NCBI GenBank assembly: GCA_027024625.1
Contig: JALVRY010000305.1
Span: 1-12,578, forward strand
Direction of reading: 5' to 3'
Origin: Thiotrichaceae bacterium
GTDB lineage: Bacteria; Pseudomonadota; Gammaproteobacteria; Thiotrichales; Thiotrichaceae
Length of the DNA stretch: 12,578 nt
Shown here: piece after piece, positions 6,406 through 12,578 of the stretch
How positions within the stretch are numbered: position 1 is the first letter of the stretch
Layout of the letters: every line of letters begins with the position of its first letter
Translations under genes and position numbers: made by a program
The notes under the pieces: generated by a model
Seen by the model: the letters and a program-made list of their open reading frames with translations, nothing else
What the model was told of the DNA's origin: nothing
Database searches by the model: none

Positions 6406-9300
6406 TTATTTCCCCGCCATTTTTAGTAGTCGTTGGAAGAAACCTGTGCCACTTCGATAACCATTTGGACGCTTAATGCGAGACATCATACCGGGGTACA
6501 TAGGCAATGTTTTAAACTGTGGTGATGTTACTGCCGGCTCATTATCTTCCGCTTTGTACACTTTCACACGCACGTCATACCAGCCGGCTTGCCCCGTGAC
6601 AGGATCAGAGTTAGAAATCATCCCCTCTCTGGTCTTGCAAGGTAGTTCTTCTGCAATTAAGTGGTTAAGCAAGAAACCTTTGTTGGATTCATTGGCTTTC
6701 TTATCTAAACCCCAAGCACCCGATGCTTTACCAATTGCATTCCATGTCCACACCGTACCGGGTTCAACGGCTTCTGAGAATCGACAAATACAACGCACTT
6801 TACCGTGCATGGATTCTACCCAAATCCAATCGCCATCTTCAAAGCCATTGTGATCCCCTACGCTGGGGTGCAAATATAAGTGATTATGTGCGTGAATCTG
6901 GCGCAACCATGCATTTTGCGAATCCCATGAGTGATACATCGCCATCGGACGCTGGGTAATTGCACTGAGCGGATACTCGCGGCGGTTAGTCATCTCTACT
7001 TCTAGCGGCTCATGATACATGGGCAATGGGTCGAAATAGGTTTCAACACGCTTGCGTAAATGCTCGGGCGGCTGTTTGCCTTTGCGTTTGCCTTGTGCGG
7101 CTAAACGGAAATCTTGGAAAATCTCTGAATAGATTTGAATTTGAATCGGCTCAGCATAACGCGTTAAGCCATGATGTCTTGCCCACTCCAAGTAACCCTC
7201 ATTCCAGTTACGCATATACTGATACGATTTAGGTAATTTATGGTGATATACGCAGTTGTTGTTTGCGTACATTTCCCACTGGTTTGAGTTTGGCTCGCCC
7301 TTCATGGACTTTTCACCCGACTTTCCACGCCAACCTGCTAAGAAGCCGATACCAGAACCGGGGGCTGTCTCATGATTGACAATAAAATCAGGATAATCAC
7401 GATATTTACGCTTGCCCTTATCGTCAACAAAGGCTTTTAGACCAAGACGTGAACCCAACTCAATAATCACTTCTTGGAAGGGCTTACAGTCACCTGTTGG
7501 CGGAACAACAGGAACACGGACAGAATCCACAGGGCCATCATATTCTGATATTGGACGATCCAACATCGACATTACATCATGACGCTCAAGGTAAGTGGTA
7601 TCGGGGAAAATTAAATCCGCAAACTGGGTTGTTTCTGATTGGAAAGCATCACAAACAATAATATAAGGAATCTTGTATTCGCCATCTTCATCCTTATCGA
7701 CCAACATTTCACGCACTTTGCTGGTGTTCATGGACGAATTCCACGCCATATTTGCCATAAACAGCAACAGCGTATCAATTTTATGCGGGTCGCCACGCCA
7801 TGCGTTGGTAATCGCGTTGTGCATTAATCCGTGTGCTGATAAAGGATGTTCCCATGAAAACGCCTTATCCAAACGGACTGGCTCACCTTCACTATCCACA
7901 AACATATCATCAGGCGATGCAGGGAAGCCAAGCGGCATACCATCCAATTCTGTATTGGGCTGCACGGCTTCAGGGCCTTTGGGTGGCTTGGGGCAAGGGG
8001 GAATTGGACGTGGGAATGGAGCTTTGTGGCGGAATCCACCGGGGCGATCAATCGTGCCAAGTAGTGTCATCAAAATCGACATATTACGAATCGCATGATA
8101 ACCATTTGAGTGCGCCGCTAAGCCACGCATGGCATGGAATGCAACAGGATTACCCGTAACAGAATCATGCTCTTCACCCCAAACATCTGTCCACGAAATC
8201 GGCAATTCGATTTTATGATCACGTGCCATAATGCCCATTTCGTAAGCTAAATTACGAATTTTGTCGGCAGAAATGCCTGTAATTTCGGCTGCCCATTCAG
8301 GTGTATAATCTTTTAAACGATCCGTAAGTAGCTGGAAAGCTGTTTTAACTTTTGTGCCATCTTCTAACTCATATTCACCCAATAAGTAAGGATTAGCACC
8401 ACGGTTCTGACTAGGCACGGCTTTATCTTCATCACGATCCCACCAGAGTTTATTTTGTGGGTCGACACAGCTCTCACGGCGATCTTCTGTCGTACGTGAG
8501 AATAAGCCGAATTCATCACTTTCTTCGTCTTGATTCACTAATTCTGCGGCATTGGTGTATTTGATAAGGAATTCACGATCGAATAGACCTTCTTGAATTA
8601 ATACATTATTCAATGCCATAAACAAGGCACCATCCGTACCGGGGCGGATTGGAATCCACTCATCTGCAATCGCTGAATAACCTGTACGAACTGGGTTAAT
8701 GGAGATAAAACGTCCACCATTTTTCTTAAAGTGGGATAACTCGATTTTTAACGGATTGGAATGATGATCTTCCGCCGTGCCGATCATAATGAATAATTTA
8801 GCACGTTCTAAATCAGGGCCACCAAACTCCCAGAATGAACCACCAATGGTGTAGATCATTCCCGCTGCCATGTTGACGGAGCAAAAACCACCGTGTGCCG
8901 CATAGTTAGGTGTACCGAATTGTTTGGCAAATAATCCCGTTAATGCCTGCATTTGGTCACGCCCTGTGAACAAGGCGAATTTTTTAGGGTCGGTGGCACG
9001 AATATTAGCAAGACGTTCTTCAACTATATCAAAGGCCTCATCCCAAGAAATAGCCTCGAAGCTACCTGCTCCACGTTCTGTGCCTTCTTTACGCTTTAAT
9101 ACTTTAGTCAAACGCCCTGGTGAGTATTGCTTCATAATACCCGATGAGCCTTTGGCACAAATAACACCCTTATTCAGAGGATGATCAGGGTTGCCTTCAA
9201 TATAACGGACTTCACCCTTTTCTAAGGTAACATTGATACCGCAACGGCAGGCACACATATAGCAAGTCGTGCTTTTGACTTCGATATTTTGTTTCGACAC
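6406..9300 (-). CDS. soeA: Sulfite-oxidising enzyme catalytic subunit SoeA (molybdopterin)
   Basis: 964 residues, starting with GTG at 9300; AGGG lies 8 nt upstream. The N-terminus has a [4Fe-4S] motif, C13-x2-C16-x3-C20-x27-C48, and then the molybdopterin oxidoreductase core. C140 in HGGFCSVNMA is the probable molybdenum ligand, as in the polysulfide/thiosulfate reductase branch of the DMSO-reductase family. The dinucleotide-binding C-terminal domain begins near residue 775 (YPLSAITQRP, then HNHLYLHPSVGDHNGFEDGD). There is no twin-arginine signal peptide, so the enzyme stays in the cytoplasm. This fits SoeABC of Allochromatium vinosum, which oxidises sulfite to sulfate there, and argues against the exported Psr/Phs/Dms enzymes. 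It needs a bis-MGD cofactor. It is the first gene of soeABC and is preceded by a 286-nt divergent control region. Polysulfide reductase is the main alternative. Confidence 0.9.
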   Translation of the reverse strand: MSKQNIEVKSTTCYMCACRCGINVTLEKGEVRYIEGNPDHPLNKGVICAKGSSGIMKQYSPGRLTKVLKRKEGTERGAGSFEAISWDEAFDIVEERLANIRATDPKKFALFTGRDQMQALTGLFAKQFGTPNYAAHGGFCSVNMAAGMIYTIGGSFWEFGGPDLERAKLFIMIGTAEDHHSNPLKIELSHFKKNGGRFISINPVRTGYSAIADEWIPIRPGTDGALFMALNNVLIQEGLFDREFLIKYTNAAELVNQDEESDEFGLFSRTTEDRRESCVDPQNKLWWDRDEDKAVPSQNRGANPYLLGEYELEDGTKVKTAFQLLTDRLKDYTPEWAAEITGISADKIRNLAYEMGIMARDHKIELPISWTDVWGEEHDSVTGNPVAFHAMRGLAAHSNGYHAIRNMSILMTLLGTIDRPGGFRHKAPFPRPIPPCPKPPKGPEAVQPNTELDGMPLGFPASPDDMFVDSEGEPVRLDKAFSWEHPLSAHGLMHNAITNAWRGDPHKIDTLLLFMANMAWNSSMNTSKVREMLVDKDEDGEYKIPYIIVCDAFQSETTQFADLIFPDTTYLERHDVMSMLDRPISEYDGPVDSVRVPVVPPTGDCKPFQEVIIELGSRLGLKAFVDDKGKRKYRDYPDFIVNHETAPGSGIGFLAGWRGKSGEKSMKGEPNSNQWEMYANNNCVYHHKLPKSYQYMRNWNEGYLEWARHHGLTRYAEPIQIQIYSEIFQDFRLAAQGKRKGKQPPEHLRKRVETYFDPLPMYHEPLEVEMTNRREYPLSAITQRPMAMYHSWDSQNAWLRQIHAHNHLYLHPSVGDHNGFEDGDWIWVESMHGKVRCICRFSEAVEPGTVWTWNAIGKASGAWGLDKKANESNKGFLLNHLIAEELPCKTREGMISNSDPVTGQAGWYDVRVKVYKAEDNEPAVTSPQFKTLPMYPGMMSRIKRPNGYRSGTGFFQRLLKMAGK

Positions 9301-9451
9301 AAGAGAAACCCTAAATCACAAATGAGGGTATCGGAGTATAAAGTTTCGTATATAAGAAAACAATAATATTTATAAACTCTTATGAATAAAGGCTTAATCT
9401 GAATATTTTATCCAAAACTCCCCTAAATGCGGGATGGTTATTTTGACGATA

Positions 9452-9478
9452 AATGTTAAATTATGTTAAGGTAACATT
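9452..9478. promoter_or_regulatory. ATGTTAA direct repeats plus inverted copy, ArcA-box-like
   Basis: ATGTTAA occurs at 9453-9459 and 9463-9469, ten bp apart, and TAACATT (9472-9478) is the exact reverse complement of AATGTTA (9452-9458). Direct GTTAA repeats about one helical turn apart resemble the ArcA-P binding site of gammaproteobacteria. Redox control of sulfite oxidation would make sense, but no arcA gene is in the window and AT-rich DNA makes such matches easy. The site could serve either flanking gene. Confidence 0.35.
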
Positions 9479-9495
9479 CATATTAATAAATATCA

Positions 9496-9524
9496 CCATA
9501 TTTAAATATGGGCTAGAAACTAGC
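9496..9524. repeat. 16-bp perfect palindrome followed by a GCTAG hairpin
   Basis: CCATATTTAAATATGG (9496-9511) is a perfect palindrome and suits a dimeric regulator. Directly after it, GCTAG-AAA-CTAGC (9512-9524) forms a tight 5-bp stem with a 3-nt loop. Both are 60-90 nt upstream of the 67-aa gene. Neither is followed by a T-tract on either strand, so they do not look like terminators. Confidence 0.45.
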
Positions 9525-9586
9525 TTACAAAAAATAAAAATAAATAATGCGTGATAATAGCAGGGAGTAAAAAGGAGTTTACTACA

Positions 9587-9790
9587 ATGAAAAGAGCAAA
9601 AAGACACACCATCACCATTCACCCAAAAGGCAATCTAAATACTGCATCTATTCAACTACACCGCCCAGCAGAAAGATCATGCTGTGAAATAGGCATGATT
9701 GTAGCCACAGCCCATATGGAAATGAATGCGGCTATAAAACGGCGCGATAAGCTCGTCTGCCTACCTATTCACTCTTATGCATTAAACTAA
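9587..9790 (+). CDS. Small protein of unknown function (67 aa)
   Basis: I place the start at ATG 9587 because AAGGAG lies 9 nt upstream; an in-frame GTG at 9551 has no such site. The 67-residue product has a basic N-terminus (MKRAKRHTITIHPKG), a CC pair in RSCCEIGM (residues 32-39) and a short hydrophobic turn (IGMIVATA). It ends with a third Cys in KLVCLPIHSYALN. It has no signal peptide or membrane helix of normal length. I do not recognise any family. The strong ribosome-binding site, a following intrinsic terminator and a structured upstream region suggest a real, separately regulated gene. Its position divergent from soeABC hints at a link to sulfite metabolism, but this is guesswork. 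Confidence 0.6.
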   Translation: MKRAKRHTITIHPKGNLNTASIQLHRPAERSCCEIGMIVATAHMEMNAAIKRRDKLVCLPIHSYALN

Positions 9791-9828
9791 TGAGACTGCA
9801 CAAGTATTCGTGAAAAAATAAACCCCAT

Positions 9829-9867
9829 AAAAAAGCCGCAAAATCTCTAAGACTTTACGGCTTTTTA
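9829..9867. terminator. Bidirectional terminator between the 67-aa gene and pit
   Basis: AAAAAAGCCG (9829-9838) pairs with CGGCTTTTT (9858-9866). The inner part continues as AAA/TTT and TCT/AGA with single mismatches, around a CTA loop. A T-tract follows the stem on both strands. It lies 38 nt after the stop of the rightward small gene and 37 nt after the stop of the leftward transporter gene, so it can end both transcripts. Confidence 0.88.
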
Positions 9868-9903
9868 TTACATCATTTCAAGCTGACAACAGCTTAAACC
9901 AAG

Positions 9904-11169
9904 CTAACCAAACATTCCCTTCAACATAAAGAAGAATAGGATAGAAAGCAAAGCACCGGCTGGTAATGTCACAATCCATGACATAAAGATATTACCCACC
10001 ACTCGCAAATCAATCGATGCAATACCACGAGCAAAACCAACTCCTAATACAGCACCCACAAGCGTATGTGTTGTTGAAATAGGGATACCGGTATACGATG
10101 CTAATACCACCGTTGTTCCTGCTGCAATCTCAGCAGAGAAACCACGTGTAGGCGTTAACTCTGTAATCTTTTTTCCTACCGTTGCAATAACATGATAGCC
10201 AAATGTTGCTAAACCAATGACGATACCAATACCACCAACTAGCAATACCCATGCAGGCAAACTAGATTTTGCTGCAATTTCACCACCCGACGAGGCAATA
10301 CTGATAACCGCAGCCATCGGACCTACTGCATTCGCCACATCATTGGAACCATGTGCAAATGCCATCGCTGAAGCAGTAAAAATCATCATGACACCAAAGA
10401 TTTTCTCCACATTGGAATAAGCAAACCCCTTGTCATCTTTTTTATCAATCTTCACTCTACGGATTAGGAAAGTACCTAACAAAGCGATAAGCACACCAAT
10501 TGCAATCGCAATCATAAATCCTTGGTCTTCAGACAAATCTAAACCAATATGTTTTAAACCTTTTTTAAGCGTCACTAATGCAATAATAAAACCCACCATA
10601 AACAAATAAGCAGGACCATATTTAATCGCATTTTTTAATGGATCACTGGTATTCAGAATAAGCTTTTGAATACTGGTAAACACCATGAAAGAAATCGTAC
10701 CTGCGAGTATAGGTGACACCACCCAACTCATAACAATCGTTCCTACTTTTGCCCAGTTAACCGCATCTACACTCACACCCACTGCGGCAAAACCAACCAC
10801 TGCACCAACAATACTGTGTGTAGTAGAAACAGGCCACCCCTTGCGAGAAGCAATTAACAACCACGTACCCGCTGCAAGTAAAGAAGCCAACATGCCCCAA
10901 ATCAACAAATCTGGATTTGAGACGAAGGAATCTGCTTCAATAATACCTTTACGGATCGTTTTTGTTACCTCACCTCCCGCAAGATAAGCACCTGAAAACT
11001 CAAAAATGGCCGCAAGCACCACGGCTTGTTTTAAAGTAATCGCTTTCGAACCAACCGATGTTGCCATTGCATTCGCGACATCATTTGCACCAATACCCCA
11101 TGCCATAAACAGGCCAAAAGAGGCGGCAAGGATAATATAAATCGTATTTGTATCTTGTAGAAATTCCAT
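9904..11169 (-). CDS. pit: Inorganic phosphate transporter, PiT family
   Basis: 421 residues. AGGAG lies 7 nt before ATG 11169 and overlaps the TAG stop of the DUF47 gene. The two inverted halves of the PiT fold are visible: GANDVANA (27-34) with VSTTHSIVGAVVG (114-126), and GSNDVANA (274-281) with ISTTHTLVGAVLG near residue 365. These are the family's phosphate- and cation-binding signatures. About ten to twelve membrane helices fill the rest, with a charged cytoplasmic loop at about 236-256 (RRVKIDKKDDKG). The protein imports phosphate, probably as a metal-phosphate complex, with H+ or Na+. It is co-transcribed with the upstream DUF47/PhoU-like gene, a common Pit partner, and the operon carries a candidate PhoB box. 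Confidence 0.93.
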   Translation of the reverse strand: MEFLQDTNTIYIILAASFGLFMAWGIGANDVANAMATSVGSKAITLKQAVVLAAIFEFSGAYLAGGEVTKTIRKGIIEADSFVSNPDLLIWGMLASLLAAGTWLLIASRKGWPVSTTHSIVGAVVGFAAVGVSVDAVNWAKVGTIVMSWVVSPILAGTISFMVFTSIQKLILNTSDPLKNAIKYGPAYLFMVGFIIALVTLKKGLKHIGLDLSEDQGFMIAIAIGVLIALLGTFLIRRVKIDKKDDKGFAYSNVEKIFGVMMIFTASAMAFAHGSNDVANAVGPMAAVISIASSGGEIAAKSSLPAWVLLVGGIGIVIGLATFGYHVIATVGKKITELTPTRGFSAEIAAGTTVVLASYTGIPISTTHTLVGAVLGVGFARGIASIDLRVVGNIFMSWIVTLPAGALLSILFFFMLKGMFG

Positions 11170-11179
11170 GATTTTTCTC

Positions 11180-11860
11180 CTAACGAGCTAGCATGAGTTG
11201 TAAACGACTACCCACCTTCTGAGCCGCATCCGCAACACGACCCACCCACTCAATCAAACGGTAAGTAAACATAACGTCTGTCGCACGTAACTCATCTTCC
11301 AAAGTGAACAACACATCACGCAGTTGACGCTGTAACTTATCCGTATCGGATTCAATCTCATCCAGCTTGCTGATCATTTCTTCTACATGATCAACTTCTA
11401 AGCCACGAAAGCCCGTTTCAACCAACTCATCTAACTCATGGATAATATTGCTAGCCTGCTCAACGGCATCGATACAACGCTGTCCATAAGGAATAAATAA
11501 TTCATGCATCTCCTTCGGCAATGTCATTTTTCGCCCTAAAATTAACGATGCGATGTCTTTTGCTTGGTTTGCAATACTGTCTTGCATCAACAATACATCC
11601 AACAAATCACGGCGATCCACCGGCATAAACAAACCCTTTGGCAAATGATGGCGTAACTTCTTTTTCATCACATCTGCTTCATGCTCGCCCCTTGTGATTC
11701 TTTTAGCTGCTGTTTCAATCTTATCCATATCCGCATCAATCACACCGGCAAATAATGGCTCAAGATTCTGAATACACGCATAAACAACAGCCATATGCTG
11801 CTGAAGTGGACTAATAGGTGATGTACCAAACAGCCCCGACATATAAGGTTTTGCCACCAT
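11180..11860 (-). CDS. DUF47/PhoU-like Pit accessory protein (TIGR00153 type)
   Basis: 226 residues, with GAGG 8 nt before ATG 11860. The length and sequence fit the TIGR00153/DUF47 family: an all-helical PhoU-like bundle with an early GLFGTSPI-PLQQHM segment, EHEAD (78-82) and DLLDVLLMQD...ANQAKDI. A C-terminal IEWVGRVADAAQKVGSRL precedes the end. The acidic and His residues on the helices are typical of the metal-binding clusters of PhoU-like folds. It is cytoplasmic and has no signal peptide. It is thought to modulate the adjacent Pit transporter. It is the first gene of a two-gene operon with pit (10-nt gap), divergent from phoB. Confidence 0.9.
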   Translation of the reverse strand: MVAKPYMSGLFGTSPISPLQQHMAVVYACIQNLEPLFAGVIDADMDKIETAAKRITRGEHEADVMKKKLRHHLPKGLFMPVDRRDLLDVLLMQDSIANQAKDIASLILGRKMTLPKEMHELFIPYGQRCIDAVEQASNIIHELDELVETGFRGLEVDHVEEMISKLDEIESDTDKLQRQLRDVLFTLEDELRATDVMFTYRLIEWVGRVADAAQKVGSRLQLMLAR

Positions 11861-11886
11861 AAGAATTTCCTCTCGTTATTAACATA

Positions 11887-11915
11887 TTGAGAGTATTATT
11901 AGTGTGAAATATTAC
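11887..11915 (+). promoter_or_regulatory. Sigma70-like promoter for phoB
   Basis: TTGAGA (11887-11892) and TATTAC (11910-11915) are separated by exactly 17 bp, matching the -35 consensus at 5 of 6 positions and the -10 at 4 of 6. Transcription would begin near 11922, about 25 nt before the phoB ATG. The -10 overlaps the end of the PhoB-box candidate on the other strand, so PhoB binding could also affect its own gene. Confidence 0.55.
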
Positions 11916-11928
11916 ACTTTTATGACAA
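11911..11928 (-). promoter_or_regulatory. Candidate Pho box for the DUF47-pit operon
   Basis: Read on the minus strand the site is TTGTCATAAAAGTGTAAT. It matches the E. coli PhoB-box consensus (two 7-bp CTGTCAT-type units 11 bp apart) at 15 of 18 positions. About 9-12 bp further downstream on that strand is an AT-rich TAATAA/TAATAC that suits a -10 at the spacing usual for Pho promoters. The start codon of the DUF47 gene is about 50 nt from the box. Confidence 0.65.
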
Positions 11929-11946
11929 ATTGAGAGCCGTAAGAAA

Positions 11947-12578
11947 ATGCCAACAATCTTAATTATTGAAGATGAAAAGCCAATTCGAGACATGTTCCGC
12001 TTTGCCATTTTAAAAACGGAATTTAAGTTACTAGAAGCAAAAGATGGCAAGAGTCTATGGGAAGTATTAGACAAAAATATACCTGACCTAATTTTAATGG
12101 ATTGGATGCTCCCCGACACCAACGGCATTGAATTAACAAAACGATTAAAACAAGACGAAATCTACGCCGACATTCCCATTATCATGCTAACCGCACGCAT
12201 TGAAGAAAGAGACAAAATCACAGGACTAAATGCAGGCGCAGATGACTATGTAGCAAAGCCCTTCTCCCCCCTAGAACTCATTGCCCGCATAAAAGCCGTA
12301 TTACGACGTAGTCAAAAAGATAGCCATAACAACGAATTACGCTGTGATGATTTAGTCCTCGATACTGCTAGCCACAAAGTCACGCTACAAAACTCCCCCC
12401 TAGAACTCGGTCCCAAGGAATACCGTCTACTCAAACATTTTATGAAAAACCCCAACCAAGTATTCACTCGTTCACAACTCATGGATCGCCTATGGGGTCG
12501 CAACACCTATGTGGAAGAACGCACAGTTGATGTCCATATCGGTCGTTTGCGCAAAGCCCTTGCTCCTTGGCATTACGA
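11947..12578 (+). CDS. phoB: Phosphate regulon response regulator PhoB (3' end beyond window)
   Basis: 210 codons are visible from ATG 11947; a typical PhoB has about 229, so about 20 residues lie beyond the right edge. The receiver domain (1-115) has E8/D9/E10, the phospho-acceptor D52 in LILMDWMLPD, T82 in MLTAR and K104 in AKPFS. The C-terminal OmpR/PhoB-type winged helix starts near residue 130 and includes LGPKEYRLLKHF, RSQLMDRLWG and the recognition-helix region EERTVDVHIGRLRKAL. ARIEERDKITGLNAGADDY is characteristic of PhoB. The ribosome-binding site is weak (GAGAG about 10 nt upstream). It activates the Pho regulon under phosphate starvation; a phoR sensor-kinase gene is expected just past the window. 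Confidence 0.92.
   Translation, partial: MPTILIIEDEKPIRDMFRFAILKTEFKLLEAKDGKSLWEVLDKNIPDLILMDWMLPDTNGIELTKRLKQDEIYADIPIIMLTARIEERDKITGLNAGADDYVAKPFSPLELIARIKAVLRRSQKDSHNNELRCDDLVLDTASHKVTLQNSPLELGPKEYRLLKHFMKNPNQVFTRSQLMDRLWGRNTYVEERTVDVHIGRLRKALAPWHY

Larger units (their letters stand above)
9301..9586. promoter_or_regulatory. Divergent control region between soeA and the 67-aa gene
   Basis: This 286-nt spacer must hold the promoters of soeABC (leftward) and of the small gene (rightward). It contains a TTGACG (9444-9449) that could be a -35 for the rightward gene, though I find no good -10 at 17 bp. It also contains paired ATGTTAA repeats, a 16-bp palindrome and a GCTAG hairpin, listed separately. 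CCCT and AGGG form a short inverted repeat at 9310-9327 just upstream of the soeA ribosome-binding site. No tRNA or small-RNA structure is evident. Confidence 0.5.

Noticed and set aside
6476..8159. Several plus-strand ORFs of 60-140 codons opposite soeA
   Set aside because: They are antisense to a well-supported molybdopterin gene, have unnatural composition and no ribosome-binding sites, and overlap each other.
11811..12128. Minus-strand ORF of 105 codons spanning the phoB start
   Set aside because: It covers the phoB receiver domain and the divergent promoter region, and its protein resembles no family.

Overview
The window looks like chromosomal DNA of a fairly AT-rich, sulfur-oxidising gammaproteobacterium. 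A member of the Beggiatoa/Thiothrix group (Thiotrichales) is my best guess. This rests on a complete soeABC set for cytoplasmic sulfite oxidation, on FimV-like and MglA-like GTPase genes typical of surface-moving Proteobacteria, and on a gammaproteobacterial PhoB/Pit arrangement. No rRNA, tRNA, transposase, integrase or CRISPR array was seen. The placement is an inference from gene content, not a marker-gene result.

Layout: (1) 1-2710, minus strand: a three-gene cluster transcribed leftward. It encodes a FimV-like TPR protein, a degenerate receiver-domain protein with a C-terminal module I do not recognise, and a small GTPase of the MglA/COG2229 type that runs off the left edge. (2) 2711-3231: a long AT-rich intergenic region with inverted repeats and two tandem ten-codon ORFs. 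(3) 3232-3591, plus strand: a small membrane-anchored coiled-coil protein. (4) 3620-4471, minus strand: a Nudix hydrolase of the DUF4743/thiamine type. (5) 4521-9300, minus strand: soeA-soeB-soeC, closed by a strong hairpin terminator. (6) 9301-9586: a divergent control region with several repeats and palindromes. (7) 9587-9790, plus strand: a 67-residue protein that I do not recognise. (8) 9904-11860, minus strand: a DUF47/PhoU-like protein and a PiT phosphate transporter. (9) 11947 to the right edge, plus strand: phoB, nearly complete.

How the genes work together: SoeA (molybdopterin catalytic subunit), SoeB (four [4Fe-4S] clusters) and SoeC (membrane anchor) should form one complex that oxidises sulfite to sulfate on the cytoplasmic face and passes electrons to quinone. 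The DUF47 and Pit proteins form a phosphate-uptake unit. It is divergent from phoB across an 86-bp spacer that holds a good PhoB-box candidate facing the transporter operon and a sigma70-like promoter facing phoB. The left-hand cluster most plausibly controls type IV pilus, polarity or motility functions; it is the part of the window most likely to hold a little-described system.
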